Of a stretch of DNA of 64,000 nucleotides, positions 11,731-23,851 are shown in pieces. The stretch covers positions 6,602,001 through 6,666,000 of the forward strand of contig NC_134017.1 of NCBI RefSeq assembly GCF_040712315.1, written 5' to 3'. The stretch is from Castanea sativa. Lineage: Eukaryota > Streptophyta > Magnoliopsida > Fagales > Fagaceae. The first letter of the stretch is position 1; each line of letters begins with the position of its first letter. Position numbers and translations under genes: made by a program. A model generated the notes under the pieces. That model was not told the origin of the DNA and searched no databases. It saw only the letters and a program-made list of their open reading frames with translations.

Positions 11731-12541
11731 AGAGTATTCACAATGATGGTGGTATAATAGTTAAATTGCCATTACACCAACCAAAACACTAAAAAGAAGG
11801 CCACATTAATGTTGGTATAAAAATTTGCAAATGAGCTAAAAGATGGCAGCTCACTGTAGCTACCAAGTTATAATTTTTTTTTTCCATTTCTCTCTCTTCT
11901 TCTCTTAAAATATTTTTTTCTCTCTTTCTTCTCTCTCCCTGCCTCTCCTATTCCCTTTCTTCTTCTTTTTTTTTTTAAAAAAATTTCTTTTGCTATGGCT
12001 GAAAATCTCTCTTTCCTATTTTATGTTTGATTATTGGTTGATTTTGGTTTGGGTTTGAAAGGTGGGTGGGTTTCAGTTTGTGGCGGTGGTGGCTGATGGT
12101 GGGTTTCGATTTATGGTGGTGGATGGGGGTGGGTTTCAGTTTGTGGTGGTGGGTAATTTGTTTGATGGGTTTTTCTAGGTTGTGTAGTGCGTGGTGGCTG
12201 TATCTAGATTGAATAGGTGGTTGTGGCTTGTGGGTTTGTGATTTGGTTTTGATTGTGGGTGGCAGTGAGTTTTGGGTTTGCTAGTGTTGGTGGTGGCTGA
12301 TGGTGACCATGAGTTTGGTGGGTTTGTTTATTGTTCTTGCTTGGGAGGAGAGAGAGACGGGGAGGAAGAGAGAGAGAGAGAGGAAGAGGCATGGGGAAGA
12401 ATAAAAAAAATTTAAATGAAACGATAAAAAAAAAAAACTATTAATAGTTGGTGCATTGTAAAATGAGGTGTTAAAATAAATAAAATAATATTTTCAGTTG
12501 CTAAAAATTAAAATTTTTAAAACCATCACTGTGACAAATCT
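11731..12541. mobile_element. PIF/Harbinger-like non-autonomous element, 811 bp
   Basis: The 5' end reads AGAGTATTCACAATGATGGT. The 3' end, reversed, reads AGATTTGTCACAGTGATGGT. The trinucleotide TAA flanks both sides (11728-11730 and 12542-12544), the target size of PIF/Harbinger. Inside are a CT-rich tract, a GGTGGTGG-rich stretch and a GA-rich tract. That order recurs in the element interrupted by the Tat retrotransposon (20913-36268). There is no transposase. Confidence 0.6.
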
Positions 12542-12544
12542 TAA

Positions 12545-13162
12545 CTGCTTACCATAAAATATTTCTTGGTGTCCCTGCTTGTCAGAATGGTGCTTTGTTG
12601 GATAGATCAACAAAATAACTGTGATCACATTCTTGTCACTAGAATTCTACAGTTATTGTGCTATAGTGTAGGGGCCTGTGTTGGTGTTTGCTCCCATGAA
12701 TGGGTCAAAATTTTGAGGGAAAATTTTGATTCATTGGAGTCCCAAGTATCACATTGTCCCCCCTGCCCCAAATGTCTCCCCCGGCCCCCAGCTCCCCAAC
12801 GCCCGCGGGTAGCTTTATTTCCAACAAGCAAGCTTTTGTTTCATTAATTCCCGATTTTCACGCTTGGAGTGTAATGAAAAGTTAGTTTAGTTGTGATATA
12901 ATGGCATTTGGAGGCATTCTTCTCCAAACAGTCCAATTTCTTTTTCTCTTACTTACTCCCAGCCAAGATCACCCTTCAAAGACATGGCTGTCACTCACTC
13001 CACCATCATTCTCGTACATATTCACTAACATGTAATACTCCCACATGTATTAATTTTTGTTCACTGGTACCATGAGTGCAAAATTTGAAGTTAGCATAAT
13101 CTCTATTAAATAGTAAAAAAAAAAAAAAAAAATCTTTTATCATAAAACATTTTTAAAAAATT
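12545..13162. other. No gene recognised
   Basis: Contains a C-rich patch near 12758-12800 and an A run near 13119. No gene or bounded element was seen. Confidence 0.4.
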
Positions 13163-13512
13163 AGGGTAAAATACTATTTTGGTTCCTAAATTTTGCCAAA
13201 AGTTTGTTTTCCGTCCCTAAAATTTGAGAAGTTTATTTTTCGTACCTAAACTATATATTAAAAAGTTCATCTTTCGTCCTTAAATTATTGAAAATATTTT
13301 ATTTATGTCCTTCAACTTTACCAAAAATTTGTTATTCATCCCTAAACTATTGGAAAAAGTTTTTTTTTTTCCATCCCAATTTTTGTCTCTAAAGTTTAAA
13401 CTATTGTAAAAATTCTTTACAAAATTTAGGGATGAAAAAAGAACTTTTTAAAATTTAAGGACCAAAAACAAACCTTTAGCAAAGTTTAGAGACCAAAATA
13501 GTATTTTATCTC
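13163..13512. mobile_element. Long-TIR element, MULE-like MITE, about 350 bp
   Basis: The left end GGGTAAAATACTATTTTGGT is mirrored at the right by ACCAAAATAGTATTTTATCT. The inverted similarity runs for about 60 bp (CCTAAATTTTGCCAAAAGTT against the reversed right arm). Long TIRs and no coding capacity fit Mutator-like MITEs. The flanking duplication is not clean. Confidence 0.65.
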
Positions 13513-14574
13513 AAAAATCATTTCTTATGCTCTTCTTGTTTTATACAACTTTAGTAGAAAAAAAATTCTTAATGTAAAAACTTTAGGATAAACCAAGAAA
13601 TAAGAGACCATGAATCTTCAAACAAGATTACTCTTTTATTTAGATGTTCTGTTAGAGTTGCCTATAAGTAACCCTAGCCCCTAGCACAAACTCCCTGATT
13701 TACTATATGAGCTGCGCCATATAGTTGTTATAAACCTTGCACAATTGATTCTATCTAGAACTGATTATCTAACTTTGTGGATTAGCATCTAAGGTTTCTA
13801 TTATTTGAAATAAACCTTACACAATTAATTCTATCTTGAAGCGATTATCTGACTTTGTGGATTAGGGTGTAAGGTTTGGAAACACCTAACTTAACCACAC
13901 TATTGAAATATGCACAATTAACAACTGAGAATGAAAAATTCTCAATAACTAAATTGGCCTTCTTCACTAAGCTGGAGTGCTTACTTGAGAATCACTAACT
14001 TGACATAAAGCATCTCGATGTAAACTATCGCAATATCAGCCATCTCGATATAAGGCACATTTGAACAATTTATCTCGATTAAAGCTAATTCACAGAAAAT
14101 TAAAGTATCCAAGCCTATTGGAATGCATTAACACCAAATTACTTAGAATTAAACAGTAAATCAGATCAAACTACAATTAACAACAACAGATTACATCAAA
14201 CTTATATACATGATTGAAATCACCAGTACATATACACAAGGAAATATAAACTTACAAGCATAAGACAATGAAGATCTTCATACAAGTCTAAAGAATTAAT
14301 TGATTGCAGGTTACAAACTTAAAAATCTTACTAATGATCTCTAAAAGTGCTCTGTTTGTACTATGAATAAATTCTCAGGTGTGTTTGATTGATTGTTGTT
14401 GAAGGGGTTTTTTTTTTTTTTTTTTTCTGTAGCATCAGGTCATCTATTTATACTTGATGTGCCAACAGTTACAATGCCAAGTGTCTTTTTCTAATGAGTT
14501 TGCCAGGCTGTGTCCCACGTTTGCAAAAATTGAGGTTGCTTGCAAAGCTTGAATTATTGTTCATATTCTCAATC
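13513..14574 (-). mobile_element. Possible reversed LTR-like segment
   Basis: Read on the minus strand it has a TATA-like AAGTATAAATAGATGACC (about 14440-14455), as LTRs do, but no matching termini were found. It also holds a direct duplication, annotated separately. The assignment is weak. Confidence 0.3.
13731..13877. repeat. 67-bp direct duplication, period 80
   Basis: Units at about 13731-13797 and 13811-13877 share TAAACCTT and TGATTATCT/CGATTATCT, then ACTTTGTGGATTAG. They differ at a handful of bases. Confidence 0.85.
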
Positions 14575-14889
14575 ACATTTGTTAGGTTATAAATGTTTAG
14601 AAAAATTAGCAAACCGAGAACACAAATTTATTTAGGTATAGATCGTAGAGTTTATAAATTATATTAGATAATGCTCAATGTGCTACACATTAGAATACAA
14701 AAGCATAGAAATTGTAAGTTTAGTAATTGTGGATCTGCAGAATGTAAATTAAAGCCAATCAGTTATTAGAGTTTCAGATTTACTTCACTAAATATATAAA
14801 GAAAACCCTAAGGCATGTTTTGAAAAGACTTTTGAGTTGTTCTTTTGAGATCTAAAAGGTTATGTGCCTTCACATTTCAAAGTTGAAAG

Positions 14890-15840
14890 TTCACTTGGTG
14901 TATAAAACACTAGTGAATGTTTAAACCCCCAATTTCAAAATAAACAATATAAACTTATACTCAAACAATAGATGTGTGGAATAATAAGTACAAGCAATAC
15001 CTAAATAAATAAACAACTCTAAACCATAATTAATCATAACACAATAGCAATTAAAAGGCAAGAGTAAGGGTTAGAGAGATGCAAACACAAAAATAACATC
15101 GGCACGTGTTATCGAAGAAGAAACCGAAGAACTCGGTAAAAAACCTTTCCGTCGCCCTCCAAACGGTAAAATGATCTACTAAAGAATTAAGTTGAAATAC
15201 ACGAATAGCAATAAACCCTCCAAGCCTAATCTATCCAATGCATCTAAGCCTTCCAAGTTTCTTGCTCCAACAAGGTTAAGCCTAACTATATCTTCTTTAG
15301 CTTCTGGGATCTTGCAATAAGCTCATTGCATCAACCAAATGAATTAATCATCTCTGAACCAGTGTGGCCGATACCGTACCGGTACCGGCCGTACCGGCCG
15401 GTACATACCGTACCGGCCAGTGCACCGGTACCGGTACACTTCTATATTGTACCGGAAAAAATACCGGCCGTACCGGCCGCGTACCGGTCATACCGGCCAA
15501 TTTCGGGCAATACCGACCGGTACCGGGCGTACCGGCCGGTACAAAAAAAAGCTTTTTTTTTTTTTTTTTTTTTTTAGTTTTGTAATTTTTGAATTTTTGT
15601 AAAGGCATAATGGTAACTTATTTACATTAACTTCTTAGTATTATTTGTTTTCTTAGTATGCAATGAACAACTAAGCTTTCTATTTTTTATATTGTGTTTT
15701 TTTTTCTTTTATTTGATACTAAAGTCTAAAATTATGAATAATTTGTTCTGAATTGAGGTAATATTTTATAATAAACTTTTATATTTACTATAATATAAGT
15801 GAAATATTATATGTTTATAAACATGGTTCTAAAGATTTTG

Positions 15841-15882
<42 letters not shown>

Positions 15883-16630
15883 AATAGCGGTAAACCCGAA
15901 ACGGTACACCGGTATTGACCGGTATCCGAAATATATCGTACCGGTGGCTAAACCGGTACAGCCTCCGGTACGGTATTGACTTCCTTGCTCTGAACTGCTT
16001 TTCAAGTATCAAATAACCTTTTCATAGATGTGGGTATGGTGAGATAAGGATTTGGCTAAAACTCCTCTCAAGGGTATGTCAATGGAGAGGGTGAGAGTAG
16101 AAAAATTTGAGAATCAAAGGTATAAGATTGTGGATGAGTCAATCTTGTTTTTCTCTTAAAATTCTCTTTAGCATCTCTCTACATTTCGTGGGTATAAGGG
16201 TATTTATAGTAGGGTATGAGAAAAAATGTAAAAAGTCATTTTTCAGCAAAACAGGGTATTCTAGCGACTGACTCGCGACTGGGACTAGTCGTGAGTTTCA
16301 GTCACGAAATAACTGACTGGCTAGACTGTACTTTTTGTCTTGTAGTGCTCTAACTGTCATGACCCTTCAATTTTCTGCATGCTTCACACATGTAGCCTTT
16401 TGGCGAGTCACCACTCGCGAGTCATTCGCGAGATCTAGTCACGAGAATCCTCTTGATTGCACACACACTTGAATTCTTCACTTTCTCACACACAACCCTT
16501 ACATGATTCCCACCTATATACAGGGCATCTAATTGCTCAAATACAAGCAAATTTGGTACGAAGTAAAGCCAAAAAATGATTGAATAAATTCAACCTTGCA
16601 AAAGTTACTATCGAAAATCAATCTACATAT
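14890..16630 (-). mobile_element. Reversed LTR nested inside the solo LTR
   Basis: Read on the minus strand, the stretch matches the LTR remnant at 47811-48620. Both share GGAAAGGTTTTT, then GAGTTCTTCG, GATAACA and TGTGTTTGCATCTCTCT, plus a TATA-like region followed by a leader rich in CTTGAGAG-type words. Ends are approximate and no target duplication was recovered. The hAT element at 15360-15987 interrupts it. Confidence 0.55.
15360..15987. mobile_element. hAT-type non-autonomous element with GTACCGG arrays, copy 1 (628 bp)
   Basis: The left end is CAGTGTGGCCGATACCGTAC. The right end, reversed, is CAAGGAAGTCAATACCG. A perfect 8-bp duplication CTCTGAAC flanks it (15352-15359 and 15988-15995), typical of hAT elements. 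The left 185 bp is packed with ACCGGCC, GGCCGGTAC and GGTACCGG words. A second cluster lies at 15890-15975. The middle is AT-rich with a T run and a GT/TA microsatellite. There is no transposase. The same element lies reversed at 37709-38277. Transposase-binding subterminal repeats are the likely meaning of the arrays. Confidence 0.88.
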
Positions 16631-17374
16631 AATCTGAATCAGTAAATTTGAAGTTACCGCTAACTAGTCATCAAAGGTGCTGAATCTAAACCTTCAAGAT
16701 TAGTCTTGTAATTGTAGAATAAAGGTCTACATTGGAGATCTAATATATGAATTGAAGGTTCATGTTGGAGAAAATCCATATAAAAGAAGTTTTGAGGGTT
16801 TCAGAGCTAAGTTTGATAATTATAGTTAAGTTTACTATGATCTAAATATTCTTGACTCAATACTTCTATTTGATACTGTATACTTCTATTTGATAGTGAA
16901 TTGTTCTTCTTGTGATTGGTTCTCCCAAGTTTTTTACTGTTTCATTGATTTTCTTGTATCATTGTATCTTGTGTTATTTAGTTTTCCATTACATGATATG
17001 TTTGATCTAGCTATGTTAAGGCATACTTAATTGACCTAATTAACAACTTGACCTTAAAACTTGTTAAACATTGTTCATTCAAGGGTCTAAAAATTAACAA
17101 CATTCTACTCCCATCTGTTCAAGTTCTATATTCAGTCCAAACTCAAGACTTATCACCAGTCACATGGTCACTCCAATTCTAAATTCGAATAAAAATCCCA
17201 TCACACCCTTAAGTGTAACACTTTCTACTCCATCTACAATATCTCATGCGTCTTTTTTATTCTCATTACTCAACTACAAGCTGCTCCCCACAATTTTGGT
17301 AGTTAAAAAAATTTTTTTGATAGAAAAGAAAGGCACAAATCAGAATTAATCGTTTCACGTACTGACTAGACACA

Positions 17375-19040
17375 TGGTTTTAAAAACCGGACCGACCGGT
17401 TTAACTCAGAATCAGCCATTAATTCGATCCGGTTATGACAAATAACTGAAAAAGAGCTAAAACCGGAAATAATTGAAAGCCGGCCAGTTTAACCGTAAAT
17501 CCGGAAACTGGTATGGTTGAACCAGTTTTGGAATGTTTGATGAGAGATCAAAACATTGTCGTTTTGAACAACAACAGCTACAACAAAAAGAGGGGGAAAA
17601 AAAAAGAATATGAAATATAGGTAAAAAGAATTTAGAACCGTGATATGTGTTTTACAAAGAGAGTGTGATCCTTCACCATTTCTTCTTCTTAAGGTAGATA
17701 TCCTTTAGCTTCTTTTAACTTCTTTAGCTCACTGATTTTTTATCTTGAGTTTTGCTGCAAATAGAGAGACTGCAAATACTGAAAACTGAAAATACTGTAC
17801 AAAAATAATTTTTTAATGTGTAAAAATTACTGTTCATCCCAAAAAGTACTGTTTATTGGCCTAAAATTACTGTTCATGGCCAATGAAGAGTGACACATGC
17901 ACGTGGAAAAAAAAAAAAAAAAAAAAAAACTGGCCAGACGTGGACGCAGCCCTCCTATCCAAACGCACTCTAAGAGTGGCTGTGGAGCTGGAGCATAGAA
18001 GAAGCAGTTTTGGCGCTTTGGAGACTTCAGACTCTCAGAGATTGGATCGGACTTAAGAATAAAGGGGAAAATTGAAGTGTAAATGAGTGGAGTTAGGTGA
18101 GATAGGTGTGATATTTAATGGGGGAGTGTATTTATTAATTAATACTTTTGTCTACTTCCTACCTAGATACCCACGTTACTTTACAGGTTACAGCTCATAT
18201 GGTGGGGTGTTTTGCATGCTAATCCTAGATAACCACAACACTGACACCGGATTAAAAAAAAAAAAAAAAAAACAGTGGGACTTATTATATCAGTACCAAA
18301 TATATAAATATAATAATAAACCAACCACACTACAACTTTGTTAGAGAACCTTTAGTAAATTTTTTAAATTTTTGTACTGGTTGGAGGATGAACAGTAATA
18401 TTTAATTATTATTTACTTACTTTTTTAAATATATTTTTTAATAGATTATCTATCACATTCTTTATCTCATTTAAATATTATTTCTTCATTCATTCTTTAT
18501 TATTTTTTTAACTACACATCTTCAAACATTTTTTTATTCAATATCTGATTATTATAATAAAAAAAACATTTGAAGAATGAATAGTAGCCCATCAGATTTG
18601 ATGAGCTACTGTTCATGAGCAAAAAAAAAAAAAAATCCAAGTATAGAGAAGCTGTTAGAGGCTAGTTTTATGGTCTCATTTTCTATTATAGGCAAGATTT
18701 TGCCTTTAGATATACTATTGGAGATGCTCTTATCATCTATTGTTAATTTAATACTTTTTTTATTAGATTTAATTTGATATTTAATAGATATAACTTCTTA
18801 TATATAAGTTGTAGATTAATTTTTTAAATGCAGTACAAGAAAACTAAATTCATATATATATATATATATATTAAAACTAAATATTATTAGTCATAAATTT
18901 ATTATTTTTATAATTGTAAAATTATAAAATAAATATTTATGACGTTACCAGTCAGACCATCGGTTCAACCCCAATCGAATCAAAAAATTGATAATCAATC
19001 TCTTTTTCGGTTCTTTGACTGTACTGACTTTTAAAACTAT
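17375..19040. mobile_element. TIR-like element with CCGG-rich ends
   Basis: It begins GGTTTTAAAAACCGGACCGA. It ends with a decayed inverted version, ACTGACTTTTAAAACTATT. The subterminal zones are rich in CCGGTT and GGTTCAACC words. A smaller MITE-like segment with repeated TACTGTTCAT/TACTGTTTAT words (about 17780-17990) lies inside. No clean target duplication was found, so superfamily and bounds are uncertain. Confidence 0.45.
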
Positions 19041-19948
19041 TAGTAGACTATCATATAGCTGTAGACACATGAAAATTATACAGTATATATCATAAGAAAC
19101 TAAATTCAGAAATATTAAAGATGGGCTTAGACTTAAGTAAAGCCCAAATTACTGGATCATAAGAAAAGCCCAAACCATGGACACGTACGTACGACTAACG
19201 GTTACTTTAAGTTCACCTGAAAGCACGTGAGCAGCACGCTAGAGTTAGCATTTGTAGCAAAGAAACACGTAGGAATTGGAACGTGGAGACCCAATCAGCC
19301 CAAAAGTTTTACTACTTTGCCGGTGACATTTCATTTGTATTTGTGGCCACATTAGCCCAACGACATTAGATATGTGGGCCAAAAGATACGAGTCTCTTAA
19401 CCCGGCTTCCTAAAACTTATTTGCAAAATGAAGTAGAAGGCATACTATTTGAATCAAGAGCCTGTTATCATTTGCACCGCTTGACGTATTTGACTGTTTT
19501 TTCAAGGATTAAAGAACGGTTGAGCAGTCAATAAGAATTTGTATAATAGAAAAAGTATCACATTCTAGCCAATTAAGAACAAAATTTACTCACATCAGAT
19601 CGTGTAAAGTTGTGTAAAATATATGATTAATACAAAAATAGTGTAAAATTACATGATTATACTAGCTAGCACTATTCATTTTGCAATACATGCTTACACT
19701 AGCACTATTCATTTCGCATTTAATTTTTATTCTCTTTTTACGTATCTCGAGGATGAAGAAAATGAGTGGATGATAGTTGTTGTGTGTGAAGAAAAAGAAA
19801 CAACTAAAAAAATCAAGAAAAATTGATGTTTAAGTAAAATGAAGTGTAAAATAAATAATTTAATGTGTGGTACTTTGAAAAGTATGTATAATAGAAAAAG
19901 TATGTTCTTATGTTGAAATAAATATGAATTTTTGCTAGTATCCATCTT
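19041..19948. other. No gene recognised
   Basis: Non-coding. Contains direct copies of TACACTAGCACTATTCATTT-like sequence near 19660-19720. Confidence 0.4.
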
Positions 19949-20886
19949 TGTTAGGTTCTAAAAGTTTAGAACAATTGGCAAATCGTGAACACAAACTTGT
20001 CTAGATATAGATCCTAGAGTCTATAGGTATTATTAGACAATGCTCAAGGTGATACAAGTCAAGATTCAAGAACATAAAAGTTGCAAAAAGAAGAATTTGA
20101 AATCTGCCTGGTTCAATTGATTGAAAGACAGGCTCGATCGATCGAAACATATATCTGCAGAATTTTAAGTCGGCCCAAACAGCAGTTCAAGCCCATTAAG
20201 GATTAGGGTTTCAGATCTACTTCTTCTAGTATATAAAGGAAATCCTAAACACGTTTAAAAGGTTTTTCAAAGAGAGAATAGTGTGCCTATTTTGTAGATC
20301 TATGGTTTTGTACTCAAAAGCTCTCTAGAGTCTTTGTTGAGTTGTGTGATAAATTTTTTGTGAGATCTAAGAGGTGTTTACCTTCATATACACACATAGA
20401 GTTACCAAGATCAAGATTCACATCAAGAACTTGATGGTTGCTTTAGTTACTACATAAAGAATTTTCAAAAAGATCTTAAACCTTTGAGTGAAGTCTAAAA
20501 GTCACAAGTAGTAGAACTTGTGGTTGCAGTGGATCAAAAAAAGAAGTAGTCCGTAGACTCAAAGCTGTCACGTGGTCGTGGTAGTAAGTTTTACACTCAA
20601 GGTAGCAATAGGATGTTAGTTGTCTAAGTCTTATTGTACAAACTTCAATTCTTTCTTAATTAGTGGATATGTTTTTTTATCTTGAGAATAACTAGGTTAA
20701 ATCCTCCCTAAGTTTTTTACCCGTTAGGTTTTCCTGGGTCATCAGATCTTTGTGTTCTTTATTTTCCGTTGCTTTACATGATATGATTTTATTGTGTTAA
20801 ACTAGATCTAAATAATAAACTTAATAATCAACTTGGTTAATTAATCAGGTTAAGCAATCTAGTTTACAGGGATCTAAAACTTAACA
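19949..20886 (+). mobile_element. Solo LTR, 938 bp
   Basis: It runs from TGTTAGGTTCTAAAAG to GGGATCTAAAACTTAACA. The perfect duplication ATCTT flanks it (19944-19948 and 20887-20891). It has a TATA-like AGTATATAAAGG near 20229 and the near-palindrome CTCGATCGATCGA near 20131. A close relative lies at 56743-57675. No internal domain is present. Confidence 0.9.
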
Positions 20887-21034
20887 ATCTTACATAAAAG
20901 TAGATCTTATAAGAGCATTCTCATTAAAGATTGTAAAAATTTTAGCATTTAGCATTTGAAACACCGACTTTGTAACATATAACACATCACTTTACAATAT
21001 CTCTTACATCAAAACTTCTATTTTTTTCAACACT

Positions 21035-22357
21035 TGTTGAGGTCTGAAATATATATATAAGAAAACATGATAAATGGCCTAAGAAGGTGGTACATTGGGC
21101 CAATCCGTGGGAAATAAAAAATTGGAAAAGAAGAGAAAGAGTGGGGCTACAAAAGAAAGAGGGATGATGGACTTGAGGCCCAAAAGGAAGTGAGGAGTCC
21201 TTAAGAAAACAGAGAGAGGAAAGAAAAGAATTCAGCCCGCCAGGACCAGAGAAAGAAAAGGAGCTGGGGAAGGACGTCGGGGGGGGGGGGGTTGCCTGGG
21301 ACCTTTGGATGTACAACACGGCTAAAGGAGGATTAAGATAGTTCAAAAGGTACCAGGAACAAGAAACAGACGGGCCTTTTCTCGAAGCAACTAGTAATAC
21401 AACGCAAGGCCTGAGGATTTGGAAAGCAACGGCTCAGGGGTAGGAAGCCGGTTTCTCGGAAACCAGAATACGAAATCCATGAAAGGAAATGGCTGGGGAA
21501 ATCTTTGGTTTCCTAGAAGAAGACTTCACTTACTGGAAAAAATGACAAAAGGAAAGGGCGGCTAAAAGGGGGTAAGCTTGAAAAGAGAAGACAGACAAAA
21601 AAGGAGACTTGGAAGGCAAAAGCGTCTCAGGGTAGGAAGTCAGTAAGACACTTTCAAGGAAAAAAATATCAAAAGAAGGGAGCTATGGAAAATAAGGAAA
21701 GGAACAGTTGTTAGAGGAGCTGAGATAAATAGGGGGCTCTAGTACCCAGGGGGCTAAGGGAGAAGAATCAATGGTACCCCAAAACCCTAATGTGACACTA
21801 TAAAAGGGGGAGAGCAGCCAACATTGAGGGACATTCGGCAGGAAAAAGAACAGATAGAATCGTTAAGAAAAAGCTTTGTAAAATTCAAAGAAAACAGGGA
21901 AATACCTCCTGGTATCCCAGAAACAACCACTAGAGCACATGCTTGGATTCAAAAGGATTCAAATTTTGCAAGTCTTGGAGACCTAAAAGAGTCATCTAAG
22001 TCTGTAATTTTTGAGCTTGTTTGAACCTTGCATTAATTCTTGGTGAGCTCATTGTAATCCATAACTAAGAAAATTAATGAAATATTTCCCCACTGATTTC
22101 AGGATCCCGAGCAATTATTTCGTTTTTTCTTCCTTTATTACATTTATCTGCCCTGCTGTTTTCTTGCTGATCAATACGTATATTCTTGATTGCTAGTGTA
22201 TGTGTATTGCAAGAGTCTCACCCTGTGCACCATTTGGTCTTTAAACAGCCCATTTAGCTGCGATAGACCAAGCCCAATCCCATCAAACTACAATTAGGGA
22301 GTCCGGGGTCCTTGTTTAAACTTGGGCCTGGATACTGTTCGAAAAGGGACTCCCACA
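21035..22357 (+). repeat. 5' LTR of the Tat element
   Basis: 1323 bp, TG to CA. It contains a G run (about 21279-21290), a TATA box at 21799-21806 and the presumed transcript leader after it. The short frame at 21824-22024 is also open in the 3' LTR, but nothing marks it as a gene. Confidence 0.92.
21799..21806 (+). promoter_or_regulatory. TATA box of the 5' LTR
   Basis: TATAAAAG lies within CACTATAAAAGGGGGAGAGC and is conserved in the 3' LTR at 34618-34625. It would drive the genomic RNA. Confidence 0.75.
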
Positions 22358-22380
22358 TTTTGGCGACTTCACTGGAGATT
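22358..22380 (+). other. Primer binding site region
   Basis: TTTTGGCGACTTCACTGG starts right after the 5' LTR. The form TGGCGACT followed by CACTGG is usual at this place in Tat-type elements. The tRNA was not identified. Confidence 0.6.
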
Positions 22381-22418
22381 GGGAAAAGGAGAGGGAAGAA
22401 ACAAGCCCTTTGCAGAGC

Positions 22419-23851
22419 ATGGCTCCAAGAGCAAGGATCAGCAAAGGTACCGATGTACCACCCGCAGCATCTAAACTCGTAGGAGAAAACGAAGTGGCCT
22501 CCAGACAAAGGAACGAGGTGCTCCTGGTAGAACAGGAGGTTGTATCAGGACAAAGGCACGCAGGGCAGGAGCCACACCCCATAGCTCAAATGATAGAAAT
22601 GCTGAAGGATTTGTAGCAAGAGATCCACCTCCTTAGAGAGGGCAGGACATAGGAAATCAGGGATAATGTTCCCCCTGTGGTCAACCAGGACAAAGCCCAA
22701 CCGAAGGGTCAGCAGTAGGAGGGGGAACCAACCCCTAGTACTTGACGTTGGCAGATGTCATGCCCTGCTAGAGCTAGAAAGGGAAAAGCTCTCAAGGATT
22801 CCCAAGCAATTTTCTCGGGCGTCCTCATTCCCGCCAAAGCTCCTCGGCAAGCCATATCCCAAAGGATATGAACCCCCGAAGTTCCATCCTTTTGATGGAA
22901 GGAGTGGAAGCGCTGTGGAACATGTGAGTAGGTTTATACACACTATGGGCCCTTACACAGGAGATCGAGAGCTGTGTCTAAGGGAATTTGTTAAATCCCG
23001 AGTGGACAGAGCATACACGTGGTACACCACGCTGAAGCTTAGGTCCATCAGAACCTGGGACGAAATGATGGAAAGGTTCTGTACAAAGTATTACCCAGAA
23101 GAGGACAAGGTCACCTTCCAAAGCCTCCAAATGGTGCGGCAAAGGCCAGGGGAAGACCCTGTCCAGTTCATCAAGAGATTTGAAGATGTGTCTCTAGACT
23201 GCTATAGAGACTATGAAGAAAAAGAGCTCGTGGAGACCTGCATATCCAACATGCTCTTTGATTACAGGCTTAATCTCAAAAATCTATGCATAACTCAGTT
23301 TGCTGACCTACTACAGAAAACCAGAAGAACGGCACAGACTATGAGAACAAAGATGGTGCTAGTACCGCAGGCCATGACAGCATTAGTAGGAGAAAAAAGG
23401 AAGAAACCTGACGGGAAAATATTCGAGGAACCACCGGTGATCCCATGTACCGTGGAAGAACTGAACCAAGTCTTGGACAAGTGGATTGGAGATGGAGTGG
23501 TTAGGCCATTTACTGTGTCCAGGCCACCAACTGAAAAAGAGAGGAAAAACCCCTTGTTTTGTAGAATTCACAACTATGTCAAGCACTCCACCAAATATTG
23601 CTAGACTCTCCGTAGACTTTTTCATAAGAAGTTAAGGGAGGGAACCCTGGAACTCACTCAAAAGGAACCAAAGGTACAAAGGAGCCTTTTACCCAACCAC
23701 AAAGGAAAAGGGGTGGTGGCCGTAGTAATTCATGGGAACCTAGCAGAAGCGGAAGAACCTGAGGGATCCTTCCACCTAAGCACGTTTAGGACTCTCCAAA
23801 AGAACCCCAAGTTCAGATCACTATTCAAGAAGGGTAGCCATAGAGTCCCTC
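22419..23851 (+). pseudogene. gag of the Tat element, broken
   Basis: It would encode the capsid/nucleocapsid polyprotein of the retrotransposon. The likely start is the ATG at 22419 (MAPRARISKG). That frame is stopped by TAG at 22614, 22650 and 22716 and TGA at 22743. The recognisable capsid domain is in another frame, about 22770-23400, with PPKFHPFDGRSG, TWDEMMERFCTKYYPEED and DPVQFIKRFEDV, all typical of the Ty3 gag domain. The end has a Cys-His motif, CRIHNYVKHSTKYC (about 23562-23603), followed at once by TAG. At least one frameshift and five stops make it inactive. Confidence 0.8.

Larger units (their letters stand above)
14580..17099 (+). mobile_element. Solo LTR with nested insertions
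   Basis: The outer boundaries are TGTTAGGTTATAAATG at the left and GGTCTAAAAATTAACA at the right. The 5-bp duplication ACATT flanks it (14575-14579 and 17100-17104). The ends belong to the same broad LTR family as 19949-20886 and 56743-57675. The middle was invaded by a reversed LTR, which was in turn hit by a hAT element at 15360-15987. Confidence 0.8.

Noticed and set aside
12758..12800. C-rich patch as a CpG island or promoter
   Set aside because: Only about 40 bp, no neighbouring gene or TATA box.
15326..15608. Several overlapping Pro/Tyr/Arg-rich frames on both strands
   Set aside because: Produced by the ACCGGCC array of the hAT element, which is open in many frames.
21824..22024. 66-codon frame, also open in the 3' LTR (34655-34843)
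   Set aside because: Present in both LTRs simply because they are copies. It sits in the leader after the TATA box and has no recognisable domain.
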